A stretch of 64,000 bases of DNA from a virus: the IMG/VR virus record IMGVR_UViG_3300012017_001157, positions 1-64,000 of that record; one strand, given 5' to 3'. How positions within the stretch are numbered: the stretch's first letter is position 1; each line of letters begins with the position of its first letter. The notes below the pieces were generated by a model. That model searched no databases. It worked only from the letters and a program-made list of their open reading frames with translations, and had not been told where the DNA came from. Both the position numbers and the translations under genes were made by a program. Positions 7,860 to 17,130 of the stretch are shown here, piece by piece.

Positions 7860-8420
7860 TTAGCGATCTACCTTTTGGTTAAGGATTGCTTTTATTTTTT
7901 CAATTTCACTTCTTAGCTGCTCAATTTCATTAGAGATATTTACGGCAAGTTCGGCTACGGCTGGATTTTCTTCCTTGCCGCAACCTTCGCATGCCTGCTT
8001 TTCTCCAGCCGCTGCCGACGCAGTGCTGGGCTGGTCGCCGCGAAGACCGGGCGACTTGCCGTATAGATCAGTCAGGCCCAGATTTGACTCAATTTCCGTA
8101 TCCATATCATTAGCCCACCCGACTACTCGATTAATCGGGCTGCCGTCCTGCGTCATGATAAGGACTGGAACACCAGTTACACCAGCAGAACCAGCAATTG
8201 ACGGACTTCGGTTTATATCAACAGCAAGGATGCTAAGTCCAACATCCTTATATTTTTCTTGAATTGCATCAATAAATGGGCTTGCGTCGTTGCAGAATTT
8301 ACAGGATTCAGAAGAGAAATAGTACAAAACGGAACCTAGGCTCCTGTTCTCGGACAAGAGCTTTGTCCATGGTGTTTCTTGAATTTGTGAGACCTCTGGC
8401 CTGTCAATGTACTGTGGCAC
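7860..8420 (-). CDS. Thioredoxin-fold protein with C-terminal CxxC and coiled coil
   Basis: Residues 20-110 form a thioredoxin fold with the redox motif C40-K-F-C43 and the cis-proline loop VTGVP (P85). A Gly/Ala-rich linker leads to a second CxxC (CEGCGKEE), and the last 40 residues predict a coiled coil. It could reduce or form disulfides in the cysteine-rich adhesin encoded immediately upstream (8442-9941), which is an attractive but unproven partnership. The start is GTG 8420 behind a strong GGGGAGG site. Confidence 0.8.
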   Translation of the reverse strand: MPQYIDRPEVSQIQETPWTKLLSENRSLGSVLYYFSSESCKFCNDASPFIDAIQEKYKDVGLSILAVDINRSPSIAGSAGVTGVPVLIMTQDGSPINRVVGWANDMDTEIESNLGLTDLYGKSPGLRGDQPSTASAAAGEKQACEGCGKEENPAVAELAVNISNEIEQLRSEIEKIKAILNQKVDR

Positions 8421-8441
8421 TTTACCTCCCCTTAAATTTAC

Positions 8442-9941
8442 TTATCCGACTATAACACCGACGCTATCGCCGGATGAAACATAGGTAGTGTACCAGAAGT
8501 CTATCTGGTTTGTCTCCCCTGGGTTTTGGTCTCCAAGCGGGGCAACCCCCATCCCGTGACCAACCGAGGAGAGATAGTCTGTCTGACCAGAGGCCTGGGA
8601 CCCAGACGTCGCAGCGGATGTCGTCCACGCGGCATCGGTATATACCGTAGCGGTGTATGATCCACCAGCCGTCACCACCTTGATGGAGCCCCAGGTTTGA
8701 GTTGAGGATGTGCTGTCATAAAGGGCGGCTGAGGTGTGGTGGTTTGTTCTGGACCCAGAGGCAATCCTGTCCACCTTCAAGTAGTACCTGTACTGATAGG
8801 CTGGAACTGTTGACAGGCATGCGTCATAACAGTCAACGCCGCTTGTTGGCACACATGTGCTGCAAGCATTTGTATTCCCCCCAGACGCCGTGCAAGTGCA
8901 GGTAATGGTTGATTGAACCCCAGTTGTTCCACATGATGTGCAGACCGTGTTGGCAGATCCACAGGTAGTATTTCCGCACGAGTAGGAGCCCCCAGACACT
9001 GGGGTGCAGGCGTCAGTTGCGCATGTGCCAACATATGAATTGCTAGATCCGCAGCTATAGACAGTCTTGAGGTTTCCCCCACTTGCATAATTTCCACCAG
9101 AGATAGCGTTATAGGTAATTGCGTTGTAGTTTGTTTTATAGCCTGTGCACCCTCCTGGGCTGGTAATTGGGTTTCCAGCGTTTGTTCCAGCGGGAGAAAA
9201 TATTGAAGCTCCGTTTTTAGTTGTTCCATTTTTAACGAACTTCGGGTTTCCGGCGTTTGTTCCATTGGTTTTTGATGATGCATATGTGGTGCATGGAGTG
9301 CCAGCGACATTGCCACCTGCTTGATTTCCTCCGGTAATAGGATTATAGTTTGTAGCATTTTCAACAACATCTGATTGGCATGTTTCTGCATTATTCCCTG
9401 ATGGCTGGGCGCAATTCGCTGTTCCGCATACCCTCTGGGTTTCTGCAACCGTTCCAGATGCCCTAGAAGGCACGCCGCTCTCGCTACAGGAGCATGCTCC
9501 GTGGGTTGTGTCGGTGCATCCACACGCAACATTTGATACGAAAGAATTGCTCTGCCCCGTTGTATACACCGTAGGGTTTATGTTCCCGCCGCCGCACCCG
9601 GTGCACGACGTGCATGAGTAGTATCCACCAACACACGTTGTTCCACTTTGATATCTCTCACCATAAACGTAAGAAATCCAGTAGTTACTTGAATCTGCGA
9701 CCCAGAACGCTGCCCCGACGCCGTTTCCTAGCGTCGCGCCAACTCCAGTCTCAATTCCAACCTCTGCATCTGAGTTTGGGATAACACACCATGCAATATC
9801 TGATGACTGGGTGTTGTTTGCGGCATTTGTGGAAATATTCCACTGGGTGGCGTTTTGCCACGAAAGATTACCCGTGTCAGTTGACCCAAGAGTTCCTTGG
9901 CTTGTATCTGCCCTGTTAAATGTATCGGATACCGTTGCCAT
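8442..9941 (-). CDS. Cysteine-rich tail fibre or adhesin
   Basis: The 499-residue protein begins with a jellyroll-like lectin domain (FNRADTSQGTLGS... to about residue 100) and ends with a matching half (YQYRYYLKVDRI onward). Between them lies an insertion of about 280 residues with 26 cysteines, many as CxxC or CGC, and low-complexity Asn/Gly/Ser. The layout suggests a concanavalin-like fold split by a disulfide- or metal-stabilised loop. It is the last gene of the tail-fibre chain and overlaps the previous stop in TAATG. It is a candidate receptor-binding protein. Confidence 0.65.
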   Translation of the reverse strand: MATVSDTFNRADTSQGTLGSTDTGNLSWQNATQWNISTNAANNTQSSDIAWCVIPNSDAEVGIETGVGATLGNGVGAAFWVADSSNYWISYVYGERYQSGTTCVGGYYSCTSCTGCGGGNINPTVYTTGQSNSFVSNVACGCTDTTHGACSCSESGVPSRASGTVAETQRVCGTANCAQPSGNNAETCQSDVVENATNYNPITGGNQAGGNVAGTPCTTYASSKTNGTNAGNPKFVKNGTTKNGASIFSPAGTNAGNPITSPGGCTGYKTNYNAITYNAISGGNYASGGNLKTVYSCGSSNSYVGTCATDACTPVSGGSYSCGNTTCGSANTVCTSCGTTGVQSTITCTCTASGGNTNACSTCVPTSGVDCYDACLSTVPAYQYRYYLKVDRIASGSRTNHHTSAALYDSTSSTQTWGSIKVVTAGGSYTATVYTDAAWTTSAATSGSQASGQTDYLSSVGHGMGVAPLGDQNPGETNQIDFWYTTYVSSGDSVGVIVG

Positions 9942-11341
9942 TAGAAGGTGGCCTCCACGGTGACTGAAAGATCTGCACCTGAAGTGCCAGCGCTTACAAT
10001 CTCAATCTGAAGCACGTCGCCAATGGCAAGAGATGTAACAGTGCTAAGGGATGTGGTGACGACAGCGGCCCCCACAGAAGCGCTTGTATTGCCGTTGGTG
10101 GAGCCGTTCTTCACGAGGCGATAGGTCACGCCAGAGCCGCCACCAGCGTAGGCTCGAGCATTGACAAGCGTGCATGCGATGGGGGAGATAAATCTTGGTT
10201 GCTTTACTCCAGTTGCCAAAGTGCCAGCGATGTGGAATGAAATCGGCATAGGGAGGGCATCAAGCTTTGTCTTGTCTGCTGCGCTCAAGTAGCCAGGGAC
10301 AGACTGTGTTGCCGCCACGACACTTAGTGTATTTCCAGATTTTGAGAGTGCGGCTCCCGCAATAATGGACGCTGCGCCGGTGAATTGCTGCCACGACATA
10401 GAATCAGTTCCTACTTTAATAATTCCGTCTACCCCGGTTCCGGTGTTTACTTGGATATATCCTTGGTTGCCATAATTTGTTCCATTTAAAATGTATACCG
10501 CATCACCGGAATGCACGTAGTCAGCGGGAATGCCTCCGTCAAAATTACTTGCTCTTGTGATTCGCCACGGAGTTCCTGCGCTTCCAGCGTTGCTTACAAC
10601 GTAGATTCCATTATGAGCCTGATTAGTCGCTCCGAAATATAGAAGCCGGTCATTTAGCACCATCTGGTACCCGTCAACCGTTCCGATGGCTCCGTTCGTG
10701 TTTGATTCAATGTAGGCCCCAACACCAGTCCCGCCGTCACCTCCTGCCGATCCAGCTGTGTAGGTTCCGTTGCCGATATTAGACGCCTGCGCTGCCTTTA
10801 CGGCTACGTGCCAGTTAACTCCGGAAGCTAATGCGTCCACATACGCTTTCGTAGCAGCATGCATGTCTTGAGTTGGGTCAACCCCAAGGGTGATTTGATT
10901 GACGGCAGTGTTTGCGCTTCCGTCTCTAAGAACAATTGTGTTGTTGTTGGCAGACGCAGTTGCAGTCGTCTGGGCATTAAGAACGGTCAGCGTATTGCTG
11001 TTTCCGTCAATGGTCTTATTGGTCAGGCTTTGCGTATCGCTTGTGCCAACAATGGCCCCAGACACGCCGTGGGTTGCGGTAAGACCAGCATGGGTGCTGA
11101 CCTTGGTCGTTGCATCTGAGGCCGCAGAAGAGATAGCGTCTGACTCTGCCGTATCAGCTTTTGCCTGTGCCCCGTCTGGGCTTTCGGTTGAGAAGGGCAG
11201 GGACGTCCACGCAGTGCTGCCAGTTCCAATCTTGAACTGCTTGTTGGTGCTGTCGTAGCCAATCTCGCCAGCCGCAAGGGTTGGGTTGACCGAGGCCCAG
11301 TTGGCCGCAGTGTCCCTTCTTGGCTTAATGATGTTTGGCAT
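9941..11341 (-). CDS. Tail fibre protein with repeated shaft domain
   Basis: The 466-residue product starts with a fibre-type N terminus (KPRRDTAANWASVNPTLAAGEIGYDSTNKQFKIG). It carries one copy of a shaft domain with NDRLLYFGATNQAHNGIYVV and W-R-I-T-R-A, shared with the next two fibres, and ends in a beta-rich C-terminal domain. It is presumably a distal tail structure. TAATG couples it to both neighbours. Confidence 0.75.
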   Translation of the reverse strand: MPNIIKPRRDTAANWASVNPTLAAGEIGYDSTNKQFKIGTGSTAWTSLPFSTESPDGAQAKADTAESDAISSAASDATTKVSTHAGLTATHGVSGAIVGTSDTQSLTNKTIDGNSNTLTVLNAQTTATASANNNTIVLRDGSANTAVNQITLGVDPTQDMHAATKAYVDALASGVNWHVAVKAAQASNIGNGTYTAGSAGGDGGTGVGAYIESNTNGAIGTVDGYQMVLNDRLLYFGATNQAHNGIYVVSNAGSAGTPWRITRASNFDGGIPADYVHSGDAVYILNGTNYGNQGYIQVNTGTGVDGIIKVGTDSMSWQQFTGAASIIAGAALSKSGNTLSVVAATQSVPGYLSAADKTKLDALPMPISFHIAGTLATGVKQPRFISPIACTLVNARAYAGGGSGVTYRLVKNGSTNGNTSASVGAAVVTTSLSTVTSLAIGDVLQIEIVSAGTSGADLSVTVEATF

Positions 11342-13080
11342 TACGCGCTCCCGCCGTCAATTGTCTCGTTGGCTATGCTCAAAGTATACCAGGAGATATT
11401 TGTTCCGTCTGTTGTCAAAAGTTTTCCGCTGTTGCTTGCCTGAGAGGGTAGCAGGGCATTGACTGCCCCGGTTGCGGTGGTCTGACCCGTGCCGCCGTAA
11501 GCAATGCCCACCGCTGATCCCTGCCATGTGCCAGTCCCAATCGTTCCAACGCTTGTTAGAGAAGAGGAAATCACGTTTGACCCGAGGGTGGTTGAGGACA
11601 AAACCGATGTTCCGTTTATCTTGAATGAAGAGCCGGTTGGAATGTTTACCGCCGTATCGCTTACAGTCAAGCCAACGGCAAGAGAGGCTCCCGCGTTTGG
11701 GACAACAAGGATTTGTATGTTTCCACCATTTACTAGATCGGTAAAATTCTCTGTAGCAACGGCACGAATTGCACCAGTAGTAGATGTGGCAAAGCCCGTA
11801 GCGCCGTACCCATGGAACGCAATCTCTCCGATAATGTCGCTGCTCTGGGTTGCGGTTGGGGATGCCGCAGTCCCCCTTGTCGCCCTAGCAACGAAGTGCG
11901 GATAGAATCCAGTCCCGTGAGCGTCAAGGACAATGTTTGTGTCTGCCCCATCAACTGAAACCCCTTGAATGACTGTAGTTGAGTTGTATGTTCCAAGCTC
12001 GGCAGGCGATCCTGCGTTGTTATCAACAACAATTTTCCCCGTAACAACTGGATTAGCCGAGGTTGCGTAGGGTGAAGTAATCCACTGTAAACCAGATCCC
12101 TCTGCGGAGTTTGCAATAAGAATTTGATTGTTGCTACCAACAGAAAGCCCAGTTGGAGTTGCGGATGCGCTTGCGGTGAGAATGGAACCCTTGCCAACAA
12201 GAACGCTTTTTGCAACTGCGGCGTCTGCGGTGGTGTTGGCAGAAAAAGCTAGGTCGTATGCCTGCTTGACTGCCGATGCCGTAGCTGCCTTTGTTATTGA
12301 TGTGCTGCTGATCGTGGAGTCAAGATCAACTGCAACAGCATCGTTAACATCAATCTTAAGCCCGTCGCCGTAGTCTACATTTATTGTGTTTACTGATTTA
12401 GATAGACCGCTACCGGTTGTGATTCCGGAAAGACCAGTGAACTGACTCCATACAATGTTATCAGTCCCGATTACATGGGCAGACCAGTAGGCTGTGGATG
12501 TTCCAAACGATGAAAGTATAAAGCCCTGCGACTTATTGATACTTCCAGCTTCTGGATAAACATAAACGGCATCGCCACTGGCAAGCTGACCTGGGACACT
12601 GTTATTTGCATCTGGAGCCCGAGTCAAGAGCCATGTGGTCGCACCTGACCCTTGGCTTGTTACAATATAAATACCGTTTTGTTTGGCATCAGATTGGTTT
12701 TTGACAAGCATCCTATCGCCAGTTGTCGCAAGGGTTCCGTCAACTTCAAGCCTTCCGTTGGTGGTTCCAGATAGTGTTGCGCCAATCCCGTATCCATCTG
12801 ATGCATCGGCTGTTCCGGCAGTATAGGTTGGGCTATTTGGAAGCACTGCAGCCGTTGCGGAGTGCACGCCAGCGTGCCAGTTTAGCCCAGCGGCTATTTC
12901 GGCAACATATGCCCTCGTGGCAATGGTGGTGGTGTCAACGTTGAGCGTGGCTGACCCGCTTGATGCACCCCCGGTAAGCCCCGTCCCAGCAACAACCGCC
13001 GTTATGTCAGCATCAGACCCGCTGGGCGTGGTGACATCAACCCAGTTTCCCGCAGAGCGAACGTATATCCGTTTACCCAT
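11341..13080 (-). CDS. Tail fibre protein
   Basis: The 579-residue protein has the shaft domain near its N terminus (GDRMLVKNQSDAKQNGIYIV, then WLLTRAPDANNSVPGQLASGDAVYV) and long Ala/Ser/Thr/Gly-rich stretches. It also has a GGTGQTTATGAVNALLP motif typical of phage fibre repeats. The start is MGKRIYVRSAG with TAATG coupling to the gene before it. Tail attachment and receptor recognition are likely roles. Confidence 0.75.
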   Translation of the reverse strand: MGKRIYVRSAGNWVDVTTPSGSDADITAVVAGTGLTGGASSGSATLNVDTTTIATRAYVAEIAAGLNWHAGVHSATAAVLPNSPTYTAGTADASDGYGIGATLSGTTNGRLEVDGTLATTGDRMLVKNQSDAKQNGIYIVTSQGSGATTWLLTRAPDANNSVPGQLASGDAVYVYPEAGSINKSQGFILSSFGTSTAYWSAHVIGTDNIVWSQFTGLSGITTGSGLSKSVNTINVDYGDGLKIDVNDAVAVDLDSTISSTSITKAATASAVKQAYDLAFSANTTADAAVAKSVLVGKGSILTASASATPTGLSVGSNNQILIANSAEGSGLQWITSPYATSANPVVTGKIVVDNNAGSPAELGTYNSTTVIQGVSVDGADTNIVLDAHGTGFYPHFVARATRGTAASPTATQSSDIIGEIAFHGYGATGFATSTTGAIRAVATENFTDLVNGGNIQILVVPNAGASLAVGLTVSDTAVNIPTGSSFKINGTSVLSSTTLGSNVISSSLTSVGTIGTGTWQGSAVGIAYGGTGQTTATGAVNALLPSQASNSGKLLTTDGTNISWYTLSIANETIDGGSA

Positions 13081-13292
13081 TATGCGCCTACCAATGCGCT
13101 GATCTCTTCGTCAGTAAGACCAAGAGCAGCCAGTTTAGCGCGTGCGGATTCCTTTGCGGCAATCTTGGCGTCCTCCTCTAGCAATCGGATGTTGAAAGAC
13201 GCTTGCAATTGGGCGGCCTCTTCTGCAGAAATTTCCTCTATTCTTTGCTCGCCAGTTTCACTATCAATTACAACTCTTTTCAAAGACATCAT
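13080..13292 (-). CDS. Small acidic tail-module protein
   Basis: The 70-residue protein (IDSETGEQRIEEISAEEAAQL, ending ALGLTDEEISALVGA) is of a kind often found between fibre genes, possibly a fibre assembly or adaptor peptide. It is helical and acidic. It overlaps both neighbours by 1-4 bp. Confidence 0.65.
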   Translation of the reverse strand: MMSLKRVVIDSETGEQRIEEISAEEAAQLQASFNIRLLEEDAKIAAKESARAKLAALGLTDEEISALVGA

Positions 13293-14602
13293 AATGGACC
13301 CTCACCATAAACTTCTATCGTTAACCCTGCGGCCCATTCATTTGTAACCGCAAAATTAATAGCCGTAATTGCGGCCGTGTTATTCCAATGGAACGCTCCC
13401 GATGACCACTGAACCCTATCGGATGCAGACTGACCCCCTCCGAGATAGTGACCATGCTTTGGTAGGGTGGTTGAGGAATAATTAAAAATACTGATCTCGT
13501 AGTGCGCCGAGTTATCCCAGGTGTTGTCCTTCAGGGGCTGTATTCCTGGGCTAAGGTAAAAAGCCGTGCCGTACCATGGGTAGTACGAGCTCGCGTCTAG
13601 GGTCAAAGTTTGTGACACGAAGTTGCTATATGAGCCGTTAAACTGCACTTGAACGTATGAATCGGCTGAAGATGCACTCTTTCCGTTTCTAAGTATTATC
13701 CTAAGGTTCCTCCACCCCTGCACAAGACTTGTTACGCCAAAGCTAGAGGCAGCTGAGGACAGTGTCCCACCAGCCAACATCGTGCCCTCTACTCTCGCCC
13801 AAATCGGAGATCCACCATATGACGTTAACACCTCGCCTGCATTTCCAATACCAAGCCGAGCAGGCGTGTTGGCAGACGAGGCGTAGATGATGTCGCCAGT
13901 GGTCGTGGTCAGCGTCTTCGGGATTGCGCCGTTGGCGAGGTCGTATGCAGCCTTGACCGCTGTCGGTGTCGCCGCTAAGACGCTTGACGTCGTTGAGGTT
14001 GAGTCAGAGAGCTGCACTGCGCCGACGACGCTCGTGCTTGCCGCAGCGATGCTGATTGCTGGCGTCGCTCCGCCAGAGGAGGCGATAGGCGCCGTGCCGG
14101 TGACCGACGTCACCGTGCCTGTTGCGGGCGCGGCCCACTTCAATCCAGTCGCTTCTGCTGAGTCAGCCGTCAAGACGTAGGTATTCGTCCCAACAGGAAG
14201 CCGTGCGACGGTATCGGCAGCCGTCGCTGCGATGAGATCGCCCTTTACGTCAACCAGAGATTTAGGAACAGCTGCAGCGGCGAGGTCGTATGCAGACTTG
14301 ACTGCCGTAGCACTTGCCGCAACCGTGCTTGATGTGGTGCTGGTTGAATCGGTAATTGAGGTTACGGAGGCAACCTCATCGTCAGAGTCAATCCAGATGT
14401 CGCCGTCGCTTGGGCTTGATGGCTCTGATGACTGGTAGAAGACCCCAGAGCCACCAGCGCCAGATCCAACCTCTACCCATGCCGCCCCGGTGTACACGTA
14501 GATCTTGTCGTCTGACGTGTTGTAGTAGAGGTCGGCCTCTGACGGTGTTGAGGGCGCGCTGCTATAGCGCGGGAGATTTACCTTGTTAAGTAGCTTTGGC
14601 AT
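13289..14602 (-). CDS. Tail fibre protein
   Basis: The 437-residue product starts PKLLNKVNLPRYSSAPSTPSEADLYYNTSDDKIYVYTGAAW, a common fibre N-terminal domain. It carries two internal repeats around STSVVGAVQLSDSTSTTSS and AVKAAYDLA, and ends with a beta-sandwich-like C-terminal domain (from GTMLAGGTLSSAA). It is part of the fibre chain; likely trimeric by analogy with other fibres. Confidence 0.75.
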   Translation of the reverse strand: MPKLLNKVNLPRYSSAPSTPSEADLYYNTSDDKIYVYTGAAWVEVGSGAGGSGVFYQSSEPSSPSDGDIWIDSDDEVASVTSITDSTSTTSSTVAASATAVKSAYDLAAAAVPKSLVDVKGDLIAATAADTVARLPVGTNTYVLTADSAEATGLKWAAPATGTVTSVTGTAPIASSGGATPAISIAAASTSVVGAVQLSDSTSTTSSVLAATPTAVKAAYDLANGAIPKTLTTTTGDIIYASSANTPARLGIGNAGEVLTSYGGSPIWARVEGTMLAGGTLSSAASSFGVTSLVQGWRNLRIILRNGKSASSADSYVQVQFNGSYSNFVSQTLTLDASSYYPWYGTAFYLSPGIQPLKDNTWDNSAHYEISIFNYSSTTLPKHGHYLGGGQSASDRVQWSSGAFHWNNTAAITAINFAVTNEWAAGLTIEVYGEGPL

Positions 14603-14622
14603 CGGGCCCTCCTAGCGGGGGT

Positions 14623-16401
14623 TTACCCGATTATAACAACCCTGTACTGGTTGCTGCTTGGGGCAGAGGCAAAGTCCAGAACAACGGTGCCGTTCGGGGT
14701 TCCCGTGGTCAATCCGACGGTAATATCTGGGTAGACCTTCTCGCCGTTAGAGGTCTGGAACACTTCAGCGGATACCCAAATGTTTCCAAGACCATGCGAG
14801 ATGGTGTAGGTCGTTGCAGCACCGTCGCCAAGTTGCGCGGTGTACTTTGTCGTTCCACCAAGTGCCGTAAGGGCTGCGGCGGCAGTAATCTGACCAGTAC
14901 CGCCATTTGCGATTGGAAGCGCACCAGTGACGGCAGCAGACTGCGCAAGGTCAATAGCGCCAAATGCTGGCGATCCACCAGCGCCCGGAACCCGAAGAAC
15001 TTGATTGGCAGTTCCTGCTGAAGTTGCACCGATAGTGCTTGCCCCGTTGCCGAGCAGTACTCCACCAGATGTCAGGGTGCTTGCGCCAGTACCGCCGTTT
15101 GCGACTGGAAGCGTGCCAGAAACTTCTGTGGTGAGTGAAACTGTGCTTGCGGTCGTCAGCGCATCTGTGCCACCAGTTGACTTAACGATACCAGCGGTGA
15201 ATGTTGCGGCGCCAGTACCACCACGGGCAACGCCAAGCGTGCCGCTTGTCAGCTTATCAGTGCCGTGGTTTGGAATGTCTGAAGCAACAAGTGATCGGAA
15301 TGAAGGGGCAGAAGGCCCACCAGTTGCAGGACCAGCGAATACTGCGTTGTCTGCTGCAGTTGTGGCGCCAGTACCACCCTTGGCTACTGGAAGGGTTCCA
15401 GTTACTGTTGAAGTTGAAACATCAACAGCGCTGGTTGCGAGCTTCGCAGAGGTGATCCCAGCATCCTTAACACGAAGGATGTCAGAAGAAATCTCAATGG
15501 TTGAGTCGTCAACGTTGACCGCAAGGTCAGTTCCTGTGAGGGTAAGTCCAGCGCCGCCCGTAACTGCGCCAGAACCAGAGAACTGCGTAAAGACCAGTGC
15601 AGTAGTTCCAAGGGTAATCACTGCATCGGTCGTCAAGACCCAACCAGTGTTCCCGTTTGCTGTTCCTTCCTCAACGAAGGTGAACAGTCCTGGGGTTACC
15701 TCTGCGCTTGCATCGGCATCAGTTGCGCGAACTGCCGCGCCGGAAGACTGGACGACGTAGATACCGTTTTCGGAGCCGGTTGATTGATTCTTGACAAGGA
15801 CGCGGTCGCCAGTGGCAAGCGTGATCCCGTCAATTGCGTCGCCGTTTTCAAGGGCGGTGGCAAGTGCGACGTTTGCAGTTGTAGCAACTCGGACAGATGC
15901 CTTGACATCAAGCCCAGAGGCTACGCCATCAACATATGCCTTAGTGGCTGCGTCGGTTGCGTTGGCAACTGCACCGGAAATGCTTACGCTTGTTGCGCTA
16001 ACGGTCCCAGCGGTGAAGTTTCCTGACGCATCGCGCTTAACAATCGTGCTTGCGGTGTTGGCGTCGGTAGCATTGTTGACGAGCGTGTAGTGCGCTGCCG
16101 ACATTGAGCCCGCAGCGGCGCCATCTGCCGCCAAGATGCTGATTGTTGCAACGCCATTTGCAAGGGAGACCTGGATTGGAGCGGTTCCAGAAAGACTGTC
16201 AATAGACCCAACAGACTCCCACGCGGTGCCGTTGTAGACCATGAGGCCAACTGGGCCGTCATTGGAGTCTGAGTTGTAGTAGATCTGGCCCGTGACAGGC
16301 GAAGACGGCGGGGTGGCAAGAACCTGAATGGTTGCATTGCGAAGCTCATTCTTCTGTAGGTCTAGGAAGCTGCTAAGCGTTAGACTCGTCAGGACTTTCA
16401 C
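14623..16401 (-). CDS. Large tail fibre with GGTG repeats
   Basis: The 592-residue fibre starts with LDLQKNELRNATIQ and a PVTGQIYYNSD head. It has a shaft domain (GDRVLVKNQSTGSENGIYVV at roughly 200-220), then four GGTG repeats (PVAKGGTGATT, GVARGGTGAAT, PVANGGTGAST, PIANGGTGQIT), and a C-terminal tip with YTISHGLG. GGTG repeats are characteristic of phage fibre shafts. It is the longest fibre gene and probably the main side or tip fibre. Confidence 0.8.
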   Translation of the reverse strand: MKVLTSLTLSSFLDLQKNELRNATIQVLATPPSSPVTGQIYYNSDSNDGPVGLMVYNGTAWESVGSIDSLSGTAPIQVSLANGVATISILAADGAAAGSMSAAHYTLVNNATDANTASTIVKRDASGNFTAGTVSATSVSISGAVANATDAATKAYVDGVASGLDVKASVRVATTANVALATALENGDAIDGITLATGDRVLVKNQSTGSENGIYVVQSSGAAVRATDADASAEVTPGLFTFVEEGTANGNTGWVLTTDAVITLGTTALVFTQFSGSGAVTGGAGLTLTGTDLAVNVDDSTIEISSDILRVKDAGITSAKLATSAVDVSTSTVTGTLPVAKGGTGATTAADNAVFAGPATGGPSAPSFRSLVASDIPNHGTDKLTSGTLGVARGGTGAATFTAGIVKSTGGTDALTTASTVSLTTEVSGTLPVANGGTGASTLTSGGVLLGNGASTIGATSAGTANQVLRVPGAGGSPAFGAIDLAQSAAVTGALPIANGGTGQITAAAALTALGGTTKYTAQLGDGAATTYTISHGLGNIWVSAEVFQTSNGEKVYPDITVGLTTGTPNGTVVLDFASAPSSNQYRVVIIG

Positions 16402-16411
16402 GGGCGTCTCC

Positions 16412-16711
16412 TCAGTTTAGGTAGGCATAGCCGCTAAAAGCCGCGGCAAAGGCTAGGGTAATCTGATTGTCGGAGTCATACAAGACTTCCCCTATCTGGA
16501 CGTTCCCGCCACTGTCAACAATTGTTACAGATGGCTTTCTGCCGAGGCTGTGAGATATCGTCCATGTGGAAGAGGCGGAAGATTGAATGTGAACATATGT
16601 TGATGGCTGAACAACGGATGTTCCAGTTGTTGCCGTAACTGTTGTCTGCGACTCCGAAACAGTGGCAGAGCCGTTAGTGTCGGTAATGATTACATTAAAG
16701 TCTTCGCTCAC
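16412..16711 (-). CDS. Small fibre-tip domain protein
   Basis: The 99-residue protein ends in a widely distributed phage tip domain (TWTISHSLGRKPSVTIVDS, then AFSGYAYLN). The same TISHSLG/TISHGLG element ends the large fibre next door. It probably forms a small tip or decoration on the tail. Its start overlaps the upstream stop in ATGA. Confidence 0.75.
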   Translation of the reverse strand: MSEDFNVIITDTNGSATVSESQTTVTATTGTSVVQPSTYVHIQSSASSTWTISHSLGRKPSVTIVDSGGNVQIGEVLYDSDNQITLAFAAAFSGYAYLN

Positions 16712-17055
16712 CTAGTCACCTCCCCGGAAACCTTAAAATCCCCCTCGATGACCCTTATTGCCACCCCTGAAGTGGAAACAATTTCAAGGTCGTATTTGTA
16801 GTTTCCAGATGGAATTCTTGCCGACGTTGCGGCAGGGATTGTTATTTCTATTTCTCCGTTTGCCTGCAAAACAAGCCCGCCGCCGCCTGTCGTCAAGGAA
16901 AGATACTCATCGGGTGAGCTTTTTGACTTCCGAACCTTCATTCTCCCAGTATAAGAGCTAATGTTTATAGGCGTGTTGTTTGAGTCCGTGTATGTCACAA
17001 CCCGGACAAATGTGGTTCCCTGCTCAAAAATAATGTCATAGATGTTGGCTGGCAT
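16708..17055 (-). CDS. Baseplate/upper tail BppU-like N-terminal domain protein
   Basis: The 115-residue protein (IYDIIFEQGTTFVRVVTYT, then GRMKVRKSKSS, IPSGNYKYDLEIVS, VIEGDFKVSGEVTR) matches the beta-sandwich domain found at the start of many phage tail modules, which attaches fibres to the baseplate. It is the first gene of the leftward fibre operon and lies divergently from terminase. Confidence 0.7.
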   Translation of the reverse strand: MPANIYDIIFEQGTTFVRVVTYTDSNNTPINISSYTGRMKVRKSKSSPDEYLSLTTGGGGLVLQANGEIEITIPAATSARIPSGNYKYDLEIVSTSGVAIRVIEGDFKVSGEVTR

Positions 17056-17095
17056 GCTTGGATTGTGGCAGAAATAGTAAGAAAGTCAACATACG

Positions 17096-17124
17096 TTGGT
17101 TTTGCTGTGCCTTTACTGTATGAT
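17096..17124 (+). promoter_or_regulatory. Promoter of terminase operon, leaderless
   Basis: A -35-like TTGGTT (17096-17101), a 17 bp spacer and TATGAT (17119-17124) lie directly before the small terminase gene. The ATG at 17131 is only six bases beyond the -10 box, and no Shine-Dalgarno sequence exists, so the transcript is probably leaderless. Confidence 0.6.
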
Positions 17125-17130
17125 GTCGCC

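Noticed and set aside
17065-17130. Longer terS start at GTG 17065
   Set aside because: It would translate the promoter; ATG 17131 begins the usual MGKPGRKP small-terminase start.
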